Positions 1-8,283 are shown, numbered from the stretch's first letter. The stretch: 64,000 bases of DNA from an uncultured Oscillospiraceae bacterium (GCA_934589835.1 CAKTOK010000004.1:1-64000); one strand, 5' to 3'. Program-made: numbers and translations. The notes: a model not told the origin generated them from the letters alone.

Positions 1-174
1 TCCGGCGCCATCCAGCACAAGGCCGGTATGCAGGATTCCGAGTGCATCATCGCCGTGAACAAGAACGACACCGCTCCTATCTTCGAGGTGGCTGACTACG
101 GTATCGTTGGCGATCTGTTCAAGGTCGTTCCCGAGCTGATCGAGTCCATCAAGGCTGCCAAGGCCGCCAAGTAA
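1..174 (+). CDS. etfA: Electron transfer flavoprotein alpha subunit, C-terminal end (partial)
   Basis: Only the last 57 codons and the TAA stop lie in the window; the gene begins to the left. The visible residues carry the FAD-domain signature [10 protein letters not shown] followed by [15 protein letters not shown] and end in a Lys/Ala tail, which is the usual EtfA C-terminus. EtfA binds FAD and passes electrons with EtfB between acyl-CoA dehydrogenases or bifurcating partners and ferredoxin/NADH in anaerobes. A hairpin terminator follows directly, so this is probably the last gene of its operon. EtfB and the dehydrogenase would lie outside the window. Confidence 0.92.
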   Translation, partial: SGAIQHKAGMQDSECIIAVNKNDTAPIFEVADYGIVGDLFKVVPELIESIKAAKAAK

Positions 175-190
175 CTCTTTTTTCCGATAC

Positions 191-228
191 CCAAAAGGAG
201 CTCCGCCCGAGGGCGGAGCTCCTTTTGG
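191..228 (+). terminator. Intrinsic terminator after etfA
   Basis: An 18-bp perfect inverted repeat with a GA loop, GC-rich at the top and A/T-rich at the base. The 3' arm ends in CCTTTTGG, so the U-run is inside the stem. It lies 16 bases after the etfA stop. Confidence 0.8.
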
Positions 229-290
229 CATGATACAAACCAAATCGCGTTTGCGGCGGCGCTGCCGTCCTGCAAGGCTCGCCCGTCCGC

Positions 291-1187
291 TCAGAGGAAC
301 AGTCCGTTCACACTGCGGCACAGCTCTGACAGAAAGCCCCTGATCTGCGGTGTGACCACCTTGTTGCGGTGCAGCACGATTTGGATGGACTGCGTCAGGC
401 TCCATTCCGGCACAGACAGCACGCGCAGCCGTCCCGCCTCCACGTCCGCCCCTACGGTGTACCATGGCAGCAGCGAAACAAACTGTCCGGCCAGCAGCAG
501 ATCCCGTGCGGCGCTGGCGCTGGGCAAACGTAAAAACGGCTCGCACTCCACCTGATGCTGGGCCAGATATCGCTCGAAGGGGCGGTTGTAGGGGGCGCCC
601 TTCTCCATCATGATCAGCTCGCTGCCGGAAAGCCGGCGGATATCGACGGAACGCCGCCGCGCCAGTGGGTGCGCCGGATTGGCCACCAGCACGATAGGCG
701 TCTCCGTCTGCTGCCAGATATTCCACTGCGTGGGCGAAAGCGGATCGTCTATGATGCACATGGCGTCAATGGTGCCCTGCTGCAAAAGCTGCGTCAGATT
801 CTCGGTGGTGTCCACCAGCAGCTCCACCCGGATGCGGGGAAAGCGCGCGTGGTACGTCAGCAGCAGCTCCTTCATCAGCAGCTCGAACAGCGAGTCCGTA
901 ATGCCGATGCAAAGCGCTCCGCTCAGCGCGTCGTCTGACTTTCCGAAGCTCTCCACCGCCGAAACGGCGGCCACGGCTCTTCTGGCATAGGGCAGCAGCG
1001 ACCGGCCGAAGTCCGTCAGATAGACGTTTTTCCCTATGCGGTCAAACAGAGGCATATCCAGCTCCTCCTCCAGCCGTTGGATCTGTATGCTGACCGCAGA
1101 CTGTGAATAGCCAAGCTCCGCCGCCGCTTTTGTGATGTTCTGCAGCGAGGCCACGTGCAAAAAGGCGTTCAGATAGCGGATCTCCAC
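291..1187 (-). CDS. LysR-family transcriptional regulator, divergent to the PLP lyase gene
   Basis: A 298-residue LysR-type regulator: N-terminal winged helix-turn-helix (EIRYLNAFLHVASLQNITKA, then YSQSAVSIQIQRLEEEL) and a C-terminal periplasmic-binding-like effector domain. I place the start at the GTG at 1187, because AAGGAGAG lies 7 bases upstream and family proteins begin at this VEIRYL segment; an upstream in-frame extension to 1238 has no ribosome site. It faces the PLP-dependent C-S lyase gene at 1357 across a short AT-rich gap holding a T-N11-A palindrome, the classical arrangement for a LysR activator and its target. The effector is probably a sulfur amino acid or related metabolite (inference). 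Confidence 0.88.
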   Translation of the reverse strand: MEIRYLNAFLHVASLQNITKAAAELGYSQSAVSIQIQRLEEELDMPLFDRIGKNVYLTDFGRSLLPYARRAVAAVSAVESFGKSDDALSGALCIGITDSLFELLMKELLLTYHARFPRIRVELLVDTTENLTQLLQQGTIDAMCIIDDPLSPTQWNIWQQTETPIVLVANPAHPLARRRSVDIRRLSGSELIMMEKGAPYNRPFERYLAQHQVECEPFLRLPSASAARDLLLAGQFVSLLPWYTVGADVEAGRLRVLSVPEWSLTQSIQIVLHRNKVVTPQIRGFLSELCRSVNGLFL

Positions 1188-1237
1188 GTTGCATCTCTCC
1201 TTTCCCTTACAGACTACCAGATTTTCCCTGAAAATCA

Positions 1238-1252
1238 ATTAAAAGTTTTAAT
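1238..1252. promoter_or_regulatory. LysR-type operator palindrome
   Basis: Perfect inverted repeat ATTAAAA-G-TTTTAAT containing T-N11-A, the LysR-box form. It sits between the two divergent genes, about 25 bp upstream of the -35 of the lyase promoter, where an activator of that gene would bind. Confidence 0.6.
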
Positions 1253-1274
1253 CAATAATATAAAAATCATTCGT

Positions 1275-1303
1275 TTCACAAATTGATTTTCCGGTGCTAT
1301 GAT
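1275..1303 (+). promoter_or_regulatory. Promoter of the PLP lyase gene
   Basis: TTCACA, 17-bp spacer, TATGAT, with an extended -10 TGC just upstream. The poor -35 and good extended -10 fit an activator-dependent promoter. Confidence 0.6.
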
Positions 1304-1356
1304 GGGCTTACAACAAAGACAGGCAACAGGCCGTTTGCTGCCGGAAGGAGAAGAAA

Positions 1357-2535
1357 ATGGATAGAAAGCTTCACATCAATACGCTGGCCGTCCATGGCGG
1401 CGCACGAAAGGACGATTCCTTCGGCGCCATCAACGAGCCGATCTACATGACCTCCAATTACCGCATTCCGACGGATGGCACGCCGGTGGACTGGAGCGGT
1501 ATCCACAGCAACATTTATCAGCGCAACCGCAACCCCAACCAGATGGTGCTGCAGGATAAGCTGTGCGCCCTCACCGGCGCGGAGGACGGCGCCGTATTTG
1601 CCAGCGGCGTGGCCGCGCTGGCCGCCGTATTTACCACCACGCTGAATTCCGGAGATCACGCCATCGTCTCCGAGGTCTGTTACAGCGCCACGAATCTCCT
1701 GTTTCGGGAATATCTGCCCAAGAAATACGGCGTGGAGGTAACGCTGCTGGATACCACCGATACCGAGGCTGTCCGTGCCGCGGTTCGTCCCAATACCAGG
1801 CTCATCCACGTGGAAACGCCGGGCAATCCCACCACCGGCATCAGCGACCTTGACGCCATCGCGGACATCGCCCACAAGGCCGGCGCGCTGCTGAGCGTGG
1901 ACGCCACCTTTGCCGGCCCCATCTGCATCCGTCCGCTGTCGCATGGCGCCGATCTGGAGATCCACAGCATGACAAAGTATATCAACGGCCACGGCGACTC
2001 GCTGGGCGGCTGCGTCCTCGGCAGCCGGAAGCTGATCGACCAGATCAAGGAGCTGGCCATGGTCAACTACGGCGGCATCCTCAGCCCCTTCAACGCTTGG
2101 CTGGTGGCGCGGGGGCTTTCCACCGTCCCGCTGCGGATGAAGCAGCACAGCGCGGCGGCCATGGCAGTCGCGGAATTTCTGGAGGCCTGCCCCGCCACCC
2201 GCTTTGTGTGGTATCCCGGCCTGAAGAGCCATCCCCAGCATGAGCTGGCCGAGCAGCTGATGCACGGCCAGTACTCCGGCATGATCTCCTTCGACCTGAA
2301 GGGCAGCGAGCAGCAGCACGAAAGGTTTCTGGACGCGCTGAAGCTGGTGACGCACGCCGTATCGCTGGGCGATATCGAGAGCCTGATCGTTTACTATGAT
2401 AAAAACAGTGATAAGCTGCCTCACTATCCCGCCGTCTATCGGGAGGGCTTCTTCCGCTTCAGCATCGGTCTGGAGGATGCCGAGGATATCATCGCGGACC
2501 TGACCCAGGCCATGCAGGCGGCAGGTATGCTGTAA
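1357..2535 (+). CDS. PLP-dependent Cys/Met metabolism enzyme (methionine gamma-lyase/cystathionine gamma-synthase fold)
   Basis: A 392-residue member of the trans-sulfuration PLP family. Visible features: active-site Tyr109 in CYSAT, the ETPGNP loop at 153-158, cofactor-binding Asp182 in SVDATF, and the Schiff-base Lys207 in SMTKYINGHGD. The reaction is probably gamma-elimination from methionine or homocysteine, or a synthase reaction; the exact substrate cannot be read. The Cys found next to the active-site Tyr in true methionine gamma-lyases (YGCT) is absent here (YSAT), which argues against calling it MGL outright. AAGGAG lies 7 bases before the ATG. It is a single gene controlled by the divergent LysR protein. 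Confidence 0.85.
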   Translation: MDRKLHINTLAVHGGARKDDSFGAINEPIYMTSNYRIPTDGTPVDWSGIHSNIYQRNRNPNQMVLQDKLCALTGAEDGAVFASGVAALAAVFTTTLNSGDHAIVSEVCYSATNLLFREYLPKKYGVEVTLLDTTDTEAVRAAVRPNTRLIHVETPGNPTTGISDLDAIADIAHKAGALLSVDATFAGPICIRPLSHGADLEIHSMTKYINGHGDSLGGCVLGSRKLIDQIKELAMVNYGGILSPFNAWLVARGLSTVPLRMKQHSAAAMAVAEFLEACPATRFVWYPGLKSHPQHELAEQLMHGQYSGMISFDLKGSEQQHERFLDALKLVTHAVSLGDIESLIVYYDKNSDKLPHYPAVYREGFFRFSIGLEDAEDIIADLTQAMQAAGML

Positions 2536-2633
2536 GTCCGGCTCTGCGGGCCGCATAGGCCGGCATCCGCCTGAGAACCGGCAAAAAAAGAGTCCCCTGT
2601 GCTTTCGCAGGGAGCCATAAGACAGTAAAATAT

Positions 2634-2670
2634 GCAAAAAGCGTGCCACGAAGAAAGTCACGCCTTTTGC
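2634..2670 (+). terminator. Probable terminator of the PLP lyase gene
   Basis: Inverted repeat GCAAAAAGCGTG / CACGCCTTTTGC (11 of 12 pairs) with a 13-base loop, about 100 bases after the stop. The region 2536-2846 holds only this and the next hairpin; I see no supported gene in it. Confidence 0.45.
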
Positions 2671-2735
2671 CTTAGGAGGATAGCTGCAAAGCGGCGCAAG
2701 GGATACAATTCCTTGTTCGGAACGCAGCGACGCAA

Positions 2736-2767
2736 AACACCCCGGACATTCAGGTGTCCGGGGTGTT
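2736..2767 (-). terminator. Terminator of the acetyltransferase gene
   Basis: A perfect 13-bp stem with a 6-base loop. Read on the minus strand it ends GGTGTTTTGCG, giving a short U-run. It could also stop plus-strand transcripts. Confidence 0.65.
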
Positions 2768-2846
2768 CCGTCTCACAGAGCGTACATACGGGGATTACAC
2801 GTATAGAAGTGCGCCCTTGTATCTGTTCGACAAACTGGAAGTTTCT

Positions 2847-3290
2847 TTATAACTGCCTTTGCAGATACACCATATCCACCAACTGTACTCCATCCTCATA
2901 TATTGGATGGTCGTAATTATCTGTAAAGAAATTTGGTATGATATGCGAACGGACAAACCCACACTTTTCATAAAATGGTATTGTCAATGGGCTATCACCT
3001 GTTCCTACTTGTAGAATAGCATATTGCTTTCTATAGTTCTCTACGATAAAATCAATTAAGGATTTTGCATAACCTTTGCCTTGATAGTCTGGAACAGTTG
3101 CAATGTTCTTGATTTCAAGCACATCATTTCCTTCATCGGTAACGATGCACTCGCATTTAATCCCATTATCATCAAGCACATACATTTTGCCTTTATCAAG
3201 GTATCGGTCTATCATATTTTCCTGCTCATCTGCCAATAACAGCAAATCAAGATATTGTTTTTTATCTTCTTTGACTTCAATAATTCTCAT
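2847..3290 (-). CDS. GNAT-family N-acetyltransferase, AT-rich and probably acquired
   Basis: A 147-residue GNAT domain. The acetyl-CoA loop is seen as ATVPDYQGKGYAKSLIDF, with IPFYEKCGF near the C-terminus. The substrate is unknown; small-molecule or drug acetylation is typical of such stand-alone genes. I used the ATG at 3290 (MRIIEV). A TTG at 3311 has the better ribosome site (GAGGAA) and would add seven residues. Base composition is much more AT-rich than the neighbours on both sides, suggesting recent transfer. It has its own terminator and no functional tie to adjacent genes. Confidence 0.82.
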   Translation of the reverse strand: MRIIEVKEDKKQYLDLLLLADEQENMIDRYLDKGKMYVLDDNGIKCECIVTDEGNDVLEIKNIATVPDYQGKGYAKSLIDFIVENYRKQYAILQVGTGDSPLTIPFYEKCGFVRSHIIPNFFTDNYDHPIYEDGVQLVDMVYLQRQL

Positions 3291-3387
3291 CAATCGCACC
3301 ACTAAATTCAAAGTTTCTGTTCCTCATCAACTTCCGATTTGCAGGTCTGTTCGGCTCCATATTATCATATGGCCGGATAAACTACAA

Positions 3388-3423
3388 GAACAGCCACAGC
3401 AGTGCAAGCTGCTGTGGCTGTTC
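3388..3423. terminator. Hairpin between the acetyltransferase and the two-component genes
   Basis: A perfect 15-bp stem with a 6-base loop and no clear T-run on either strand. It may insulate the two-component operon from upstream transcription or mark the edge of the imported segment. The gap 3312-3620 otherwise holds only the promoter listed next. Confidence 0.4.
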
Positions 3424-3549
3424 GCTGCCTTATGACCCCCGGCATACAGGGGGCTCTTTTCTGCTGCAAAGCGCATTTGCCGGAGGCGGCAGCGCCGCGC
3501 GTCACGGCAGCCGCGTCCTCATACCGGCGGCAGCGGGAGAGACTGCCTC

Positions 3550-3578
3550 TTGCGAAGCGGCGCATATCGGTATATGAT
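3550..3578 (+). promoter_or_regulatory. Promoter of the two-component operon
   Basis: TTGCGA, 17-bp spacer, TATGAT, about 40 bases upstream of the response-regulator ATG. A second -10-like TATAAT overlaps just downstream at 3579. Confidence 0.5.
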
Positions 3579-3620
3579 ATAATGCAGGATGTGACGAAAC
3601 ACGGCGGAGGGGGCGAGCGT

Positions 3621-4346
3621 ATGCTGAGAATAGCCATTTGTGACGACGATGCCGGAGAACGGACGCGCATCACGGAGGACCTGCGGGCCTATGCGGACGC
3701 CCATAGCGAGCACGGCATCACCTGCACCGCCTATCCCTCCGCCTTTGCCATGCTGGACGCCTTCGAGAAAACGGGGTGTCCCGACGTGGCCCTGCTGGAT
3801 ATCTGTATGCCCGGTATGCTGGGGACGGAGCTGGCGCGGGATATCCTCCGGTGCAGCGCCAGCACGGACATCATCTTTCTGACGGCCAGCTCGGACTACG
3901 CGGTGGACGCCTTCTCGCTCCATGCTGCGGATTATATCCAAAAGCCCTACACAAGGGAGAAATTCAGCGACTCGCTGGACCGTGTCATTGCCCTGCGGCA
4001 GGAGCGGACATGGTTCCTGCTGCCCTGCGAGGGAGCGCTGCATCGCATCGCGCTGGAGGATGTCCTGTATATCGAGACAGACGGCAAGCGGCGCATCTTT
4101 GCGCTGTCCTCCGGCGAAAAGCTGACGGCGCGCCTGTCCGCCGCCCAGCTGCAGGACTGCCTTGCGGGGCGGCGGGGCATGGTCCCCTGCGGCGCCTCCT
4201 ATGTGGTGAATCTCAGCCATGTCCGGTGCTTTTCCGGTGCGGATCTTATCATGGACACGGACGAGCGCATCCCCGTTCCGCGGCGGCTGCGCGCTCAGCT
4301 CAGGCAGGCGTATTTTGATTTTTATCTGGAGGAGGTCAAGGGCTGA
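3621..4346 (+). CDS. Response regulator, CheY-LytTR type (AgrA-like)
   Basis: A 241-residue regulator: receiver domain with acidic pocket (ICDDD at 5-9), phospho-acceptor Asp60 in LLDICMPGM, and the conserved Lys in YIQKPY; then a LytTR DNA-binding domain from about residue 130 (EDVLYIETDGKRR, then FSGADLIMDTDERIPVPRR). The start at 3621 follows GGAGGGGG; longer readings upstream have no receiver homology. The next gene overlaps by ATGA, so kinase and regulator are translationally coupled. LytTR regulators usually control peptide-quorum, bacteriocin or adhesion genes. No target is identifiable here. Confidence 0.9.
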   Translation: MLRIAICDDDAGERTRITEDLRAYADAHSEHGITCTAYPSAFAMLDAFEKTGCPDVALLDICMPGMLGTELARDILRCSASTDIIFLTASSDYAVDAFSLHAADYIQKPYTREKFSDSLDRVIALRQERTWFLLPCEGALHRIALEDVLYIETDGKRRIFALSSGEKLTARLSAAQLQDCLAGRRGMVPCGASYVVNLSHVRCFSGADLIMDTDERIPVPRRLRAQLRQAYFDFYLEEVKG

Positions 4347-5626
4347 TGACGGACCCCCACTATATCGGAAGGATCCTCTATGTGGGCTTTGCCATCTTCG
4401 CAACGCTGCTGACGGCCGGCCTTCTGATGCAGGAGCGGCGCTATTCCGTGAAAAAGACGGCGCTGCTGTGGAGCCTGGAGGGGCTGGCCCTGCTGGTGAA
4501 TCTGTATGTGTGCTTCGGCCTTCTGCCGGTGCCCCTGCGGCTGCCGGTGTCCCTGACAGTGGGCTTTTTCAGCTACGCGGGAGTCTTTATCGCCGTATCC
4601 GCAGACGGCTTCTGGAAAAAGATCTATCTGCTCATCACGTTCTTCTGCGTGTGCTGCATCGCCTGGTCCGGCGGCCTGTACCTTTGCTACTTCCTCCTGC
4701 CGGACAGCGCGCCGGCCGTTCAATATCTGGTACGCACGGCGCTCCACATCGCCCTTTCGCTGCCGTTCCTGCTGATCTGCCGGAAATACGGCAGGCCGCT
4801 GTTCCGCGAGGTCAGCGGCTTCCAGAAGCGGAGCTGGCGGATATTGAGCGCCGTTTCCGCCATCTACCTGTTCCTGTTCGCGGCCCTCATGTCGTGGATA
4901 CGGCTGGACAACGGAGTGGTGCCGGAGACGCTGCTGATCTTCTGCGTCGCGGTATGCACCTTTGCGGCGGTGAGCGTCCTGAGCATCAGCAACATCGCCT
5001 ATATGCGTAGAGAGGCGCGGGAGGCGCTGGTCAAGCAGAAGGTGGAGTATCTGACGAGCTATGTGGAGGCGGCCGGCAGGGCGGAGCAGGAGAGCCGCCG
5101 CATCCGGCACGACAAACGGCACCACGATGCCTGCATCGCGGCCATGGCCCGGACAGGCGATACCCAGGGCATCCTGCGCTATCTGGAGCAGGCGCAGGAA
5201 AGCGTCGAGAGCTTTCCCGCATGGTGCCCGCACCCCATGGTCAACGAGCTCCTGCGCTCCTACGCCGCCAGAGCGCAGGCGGCGGGCGTGACCTTCTCCG
5301 CGCAGGCGGACACACCGGCGCAGTCCGCCGTGGCCGATGTGGACTTTGTGGCCATCCTCGCCAATCTTCTGGAAAATGCGCTGAACGCCTGCACCGCAGC
5401 AGGCAGCGGCGGGCCTATCCGCGTCCGCATCCGGAACGTGGGGGCCAAAACGGTGATCGCGGCGAGCAACCCCTGCGCTGCCGGACTGAAGCTGGAAAAC
5501 GGCCTGCCCGCCGCCCGCAGCACCGGCATCGACAGCATCGTATCCTCCGCCGCCCGTTATCAGGGAGAGGTCCAATATAAGGTGGACGGCGGTATCTGTA
5601 CCGCCGCCGTCATCCTCAATCCATAA
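4346..5626 (+). CDS. Sensor histidine kinase with GHKL ATPase domain (AgrC-like)
   Basis: A 426-residue kinase: six or seven hydrophobic segments in the first 220 residues, a coiled linker, the phospho-acceptor His near residue 254 in RIRHDKRHH, then a GHKL ATPase domain with N-box NLLENALNAC near 339-348. Such membrane receptors sense peptides or envelope signals and phosphorylate the LytTR regulator encoded just upstream (4-base overlap). No AgrB peptidase or AgrD-like peptide gene is adjacent, so the signal is unknown. It ends about 20 bases before a large terminator shared with the convergent obg gene. Confidence 0.88.
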   Translation: MTDPHYIGRILYVGFAIFATLLTAGLLMQERRYSVKKTALLWSLEGLALLVNLYVCFGLLPVPLRLPVSLTVGFFSYAGVFIAVSADGFWKKIYLLITFFCVCCIAWSGGLYLCYFLLPDSAPAVQYLVRTALHIALSLPFLLICRKYGRPLFREVSGFQKRSWRILSAVSAIYLFLFAALMSWIRLDNGVVPETLLIFCVAVCTFAAVSVLSISNIAYMRREAREALVKQKVEYLTSYVEAAGRAEQESRRIRHDKRHHDACIAAMARTGDTQGILRYLEQAQESVESFPAWCPHPMVNELLRSYAARAQAAGVTFSAQADTPAQSAVADVDFVAILANLLENALNACTAAGSGGPIRVRIRNVGAKTVIAASNPCAAGLKLENGLPAARSTGIDSIVSSAARYQGEVQYKVDGGICTAAVILNP

Positions 5627-5647
5627 AAAGCGCCTCATCAAAAAACA

Positions 5648-5703
5648 GCGCCCCATTGCTCATAGCAGGTATTGCGTCATACCTGCCCTGAGCAATGGGG
5701 CGC
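5648..5703 (-). terminator. Terminator of obg, shared with the convergent kinase gene
   Basis: An outer 15-bp stem encloses a second hairpin (AGCAGGTA/TACCTGCC). On the minus strand the outer stem is followed by TGTTTTTTG, so it mainly ends the obg transcript. The opposite strand lacks a T-run. Confidence 0.75.
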
Positions 5704-5709
5704 CGCCCA

Positions 5710-6990
5710 TTACCGCTGATACTCGAACTCCAGATTGTACATGCTCACGATGTCGCCGTCCTGAATGCCCATGTCCTCCAGCGTGTCGAACAGCCCGCTC
5801 TGGCGCAGCATCTTGTCAAAGTACATCCGGCTCTCGTAGTCGGAGAAGTTGATGTTGCCCATAAGCCGCTGGAGCCACGGCCCCTCCACCAGCCAGGTAT
5901 TGTCCTCCCGCTGGATATGCAGCGGCTCCGTGGTGTCGATGACCGGCGGCTTGGGCACGTATTCCGGCTCGTATACCGTCACCGGCGGCAGCTCACTGAG
6001 CCGCTGGGCGATGCGCCGCACCAGCTCCCGCGCGCCCTGATGGGTGGCGGCGGACATGGCAAAGCACTCGTAGCCCAGCGCCTCCACGTGGGCGCGGAAC
6101 GCGTCCAGCTGCTCCGTGTCCGCCAGCAGATCCGTCTTGTTGGCCACGGCGAGCTGGGGCCGCGCGGCCAGCTCCGGACTGTACTCCCGCAGCTCCGCGT
6201 TGATGGCGTCGAAGTCCGCGATGGGGTCCCGCCCCTCGCTGCCGGACACGTCCACCAGATGCACCAGCAGACGGCACCGGTCGATGTGCCGCAGGAAGTC
6301 GTGGCCCAGCCCGGCGCCCTCGCTGGCGCCCTCGATGATGCCCGGAATATCCGCCATCACGAAGCTGACGCCCTCATCCACATACACCACCCCCAGATTG
6401 GGGTACAGCGTGGTAAAGTGATAGTTGGCGATCTTAGGATGCGCCTTGCTGACCACACTCAGCAGCGTGGACTTGCCCACATTGGGGAAGCCCACCAGTC
6501 CCACGTCCGCCAGCAGCTTCAGCTCCAGTATCACATCGTGGCTCTCGCCCGGCAGCCCCGCCTTGGCGAAGCGCGGCACCTGCCGCGTGGGGGTGGCGAA
6601 GTGCTGGTTGCCCCAGCCGCCGCGCCCGCCCCTGCACAGCACAAAGGGGGTGTCGTCGGACATATCCTTGATGATCTCGCCGCTCTCGGCGTCCCGCACC
6701 AGCGTGCCGCGGGGCACGCGGATGGTCAGGCTCTCGCCGTCCTTGCCGGATTTGCGCCCGCCCTGACCGTCCACGCCGTTTCCGGCCACATATTTGCGCT
6801 TGTAGCGGAAATCCATCAGCGTGGACATATTGTCGTCCACCTTCAGAAGGATGGAGCCGCCGTTGCCGCCGTCTCCGCCGTCCGGCCCGCCGGCGGCGAT
6901 GTACTTCTCACGATGGAACGCCACTGCGCCGTTGCCGCCGTTGCCGGCCCGCACGGTGATCCGCGCCTTATCAATAAAACCAGTTGCCAT
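5710..6990 (-). CDS. obgE: Obg/CgtA family GTPase
   Basis: A 426-residue ribosome-associated GTPase. Order of domains: glycine-rich Obg fold at 1-158 (repeats such as GGPDGGDGGNGG), G domain with P-loop GFPNVGKST, DIPGIIEGA and NKTD, and a C-terminal OCT domain of about 70 residues. It takes part in 50S assembly and stress or sporulation control. GAGGT lies 9 bases before the ATG. It is downstream of rplU-prp-rpmA on the same strand, a common Firmicutes order, but the strong terminator at 7076 suggests it also has its own promoter. Confidence 0.96.
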   Translation of the reverse strand: MATGFIDKARITVRAGNGGNGAVAFHREKYIAAGGPDGGDGGNGGSILLKVDDNMSTLMDFRYKRKYVAGNGVDGQGGRKSGKDGESLTIRVPRGTLVRDAESGEIIKDMSDDTPFVLCRGGRGGWGNQHFATPTRQVPRFAKAGLPGESHDVILELKLLADVGLVGFPNVGKSTLLSVVSKAHPKIANYHFTTLYPNLGVVYVDEGVSFVMADIPGIIEGASEGAGLGHDFLRHIDRCRLLVHLVDVSGSEGRDPIADFDAINAELREYSPELAARPQLAVANKTDLLADTEQLDAFRAHVEALGYECFAMSAATHQGARELVRRIAQRLSELPPVTVYEPEYVPKPPVIDTTEPLHIQREDNTWLVEGPWLQRLMGNINFSDYESRMYFDKMLRQSGLFDTLEDMGIQDGDIVSMYNLEFEYQR

Positions 6991-7075
6991 GGTGCTTACC
7001 TCACTGTATCTGAAAAATGTACCTACCGACCCATAATATATGTATTCTACCCGAAAACGGGGAAAAGGTCAACAA

Positions 7076-7104
7076 AAAAGCTCCCGCCGGTGGCGGGAGC
7101 TTTT
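7076..7104 (-). terminator. Terminator after rpmA
   Basis: A perfect 13-bp stem AAAAGCTCCCGCC / GGCGGGAGCTTTT with a GGT loop, followed on the minus strand by TTTTTTG. It ends the rplU-prp-rpmA transcript. Confidence 0.85.
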
Positions 7105-7113
7105 GCTGTGTGT

Positions 7114-7395
7114 TTACTCAGCGGGGTAGACGGAGACCTTTTTGCGGTCCTTGCCCAGACGCTCAAAGCGGACGACGCCGTCAGCCTTGGCGAACAGGGT
7201 GTCGTCAGTGCCCTTGCCCACGTTGGTGCCGGGGTGGATATGGGTACCGCGCTGGCGCACCAGAATGTTGCCGGCCAGCACGAACTGCCCGTCAGCGCGC
7301 TTGGGGCCAAGGCGCTTGGACTCGGAATCACGGCCGTTCTTGGTGGAGCCCATACCTTTTTTATGGGCGAAGAACTGCAGAGAAATGTTCAGCAT
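7114..7395 (-). CDS. rpmA: 50S ribosomal protein L27 with cleavable N-terminal extension
   Basis: 93 residues. The mature L27 starts at [14 protein letters not shown]; in front lies [10 protein letters not shown], the Firmicutes extension removed by the Prp cysteine protease, whose gene is immediately upstream. The N-terminal tail of mature L27 reaches the peptidyl-transferase centre, so cleavage is needed for function (known from Staphylococcus aureus). The remaining sequence is standard L27. Confidence 0.98.
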   Translation of the reverse strand: MLNISLQFFAHKKGMGSTKNGRDSESKRLGPKRADGQFVLAGNILVRQRGTHIHPGTNVGKGTDDTLFAKADGVVRFERLGKDRKKVSVYPAE

Positions 7396-7445
7396 ATTTC
7401 AGTACCATCCTTTCTGTAAGATACTTTCGCGGGAACAGGAGGGTT

Positions 7446-7775
7446 TTACGCCTCCAGAACTTCGATATGATCCGGATACTCGTCGTGAAGCTCCGCCAGA
7501 TAGACCATCAGACCGGTGAGCAGGTTCTGACACGTGCTCTCCGCCGTCTGCGCCAGCCCGCCGGGCAGCCGCAGGGAGATGGAGGCGTCCTTCTCGTTGA
7601 CTTTCACCGCGGCACACAGCCCCATCACGTCGTTGACGGTGGCTTCTACCAGCCGCACGGCGCTGGTCACGGCGGCGCAGACGATATCCTCGCCCTTCTC
7701 CGCGTAACCGCTGTGTCCCTCCGCATCAAAACCGATGATGCGCGCTTCCTCCGTGAGGAATGTGACAGTGGTCAT
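7446..7775 (-). CDS. prp: Ribosomal-processing cysteine protease Prp
   Basis: 109 residues of the Prp (YsxB) family. The catalytic pair is visible as His in GHSGYAEKGEDIVCAA and the Cys 12 residues later. It trims the N-terminal extension of L27 encoded next door. Position between rplU and rpmA is diagnostic. The spacing to rplU is only 6 bases, so it is read from the rplU promoter. Confidence 0.96.
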   Translation of the reverse strand: MTTVTFLTEEARIIGFDAEGHSGYAEKGEDIVCAAVTSAVRLVEATVNDVMGLCAAVKVNEKDASISLRLPGGLAQTAESTCQNLLTGLMVYLAELHDEYPDHIEVLEA

Positions 7776-7781
7776 ACTGCC

Positions 7782-8093
7782 TTAGAACGTGATCTTGCCG
7801 ATCTCGACCTTGGTGTACGGCTGCCGATGGCCCTGCCGTTTGCGATAGCCCTTCTTGGGGGTGTACTTGAAGATACGGATCTTCTTGCCCTTGCCGTTCT
7901 TGACGACAGTGGCGTCCACCTTCGCGCCCTCCACCACGGGAGTGCCGAACTTGGTGTTCTCACCGTCCACGATGGCCAGCACCTGATCGAAAACCACGGA
8001 ATCACCAGCGTTGACGTCCAGCTTCTCGATGAACAGAGTGTCACCCTCGCTGACGTTGTACTGCTTACCGCCAGTCACGATAATAGCCTGCAT
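7782..8093 (-). CDS. rplU: 50S ribosomal protein L21
   Basis: 103 residues, starting [12 protein letters not shown] and ending with the L21 signature [15 protein letters not shown]. The start at 8093 was chosen by homology; an open reading upstream (to 8174) covers the leader RNA and is not protein. First gene of the rplU-prp-rpmA operon with a near-consensus promoter and an 85-base leader likely used for autoregulation. Confidence 0.98.
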   Translation of the reverse strand: MQAIIVTGGKQYNVSEGDTLFIEKLDVNAGDSVVFDQVLAIVDGENTKFGTPVVEGAKVDATVVKNGKGKKIRIFKYTPKKGYRKRQGHRQPYTKVEIGKITF

Positions 8094-8180
8094 TACTTGT
8101 TGCACCTGCCTTTCCTTTATAACGGACTCGCTGTCGGGGGCGTCCGGACGCGCCGGAGCTTGATACCCATTCAAAGCGGC
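8094..8180 (-). ncRNA. rplU (L21) leader, probable autoregulatory RNA
   Basis: The stretch between the promoter start point and the rplU ATG is about 85 bases, the size of the Firmicutes L21 leader (Rfam family of that name), and includes GAATGGGTATCAAGC near its 5' end. I assign it by position, size and partial recall of the consensus; a covariance search would settle it. Confidence 0.55.
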
Positions 8181-8186
8181 TTATCA

Positions 8187-8215
8187 AGTATAACAGCGGA
8201 GCCTCCCGTTGTCAA
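8187..8215 (-). promoter_or_regulatory. rplU operon promoter
   Basis: TTGACA, 17-bp spacer, TATACT on the minus strand; five of six -10 bases and all six -35 bases match SigA consensus, as expected for a ribosomal-protein operon. Confidence 0.85.
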
Positions 8216-8283
8216 CAGGAAACCCCGCTGTTTTCACAAAAAAATCCGCTTTTTTGCCCTGCGGCGGCGCCCTTCGCCGCCGC

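Noticed and set aside
2632-2916. 94-codon frame between the PLP lyase and acetyltransferase genes
   Set aside because: No ribosome site, no recognisable family, and it contains two terminator hairpins.
3402-3620. Longer N-terminus for the response regulator
   Set aside because: The extra residues contain the promoter region; the receiver fold starts at 3621 after a ribosome site.
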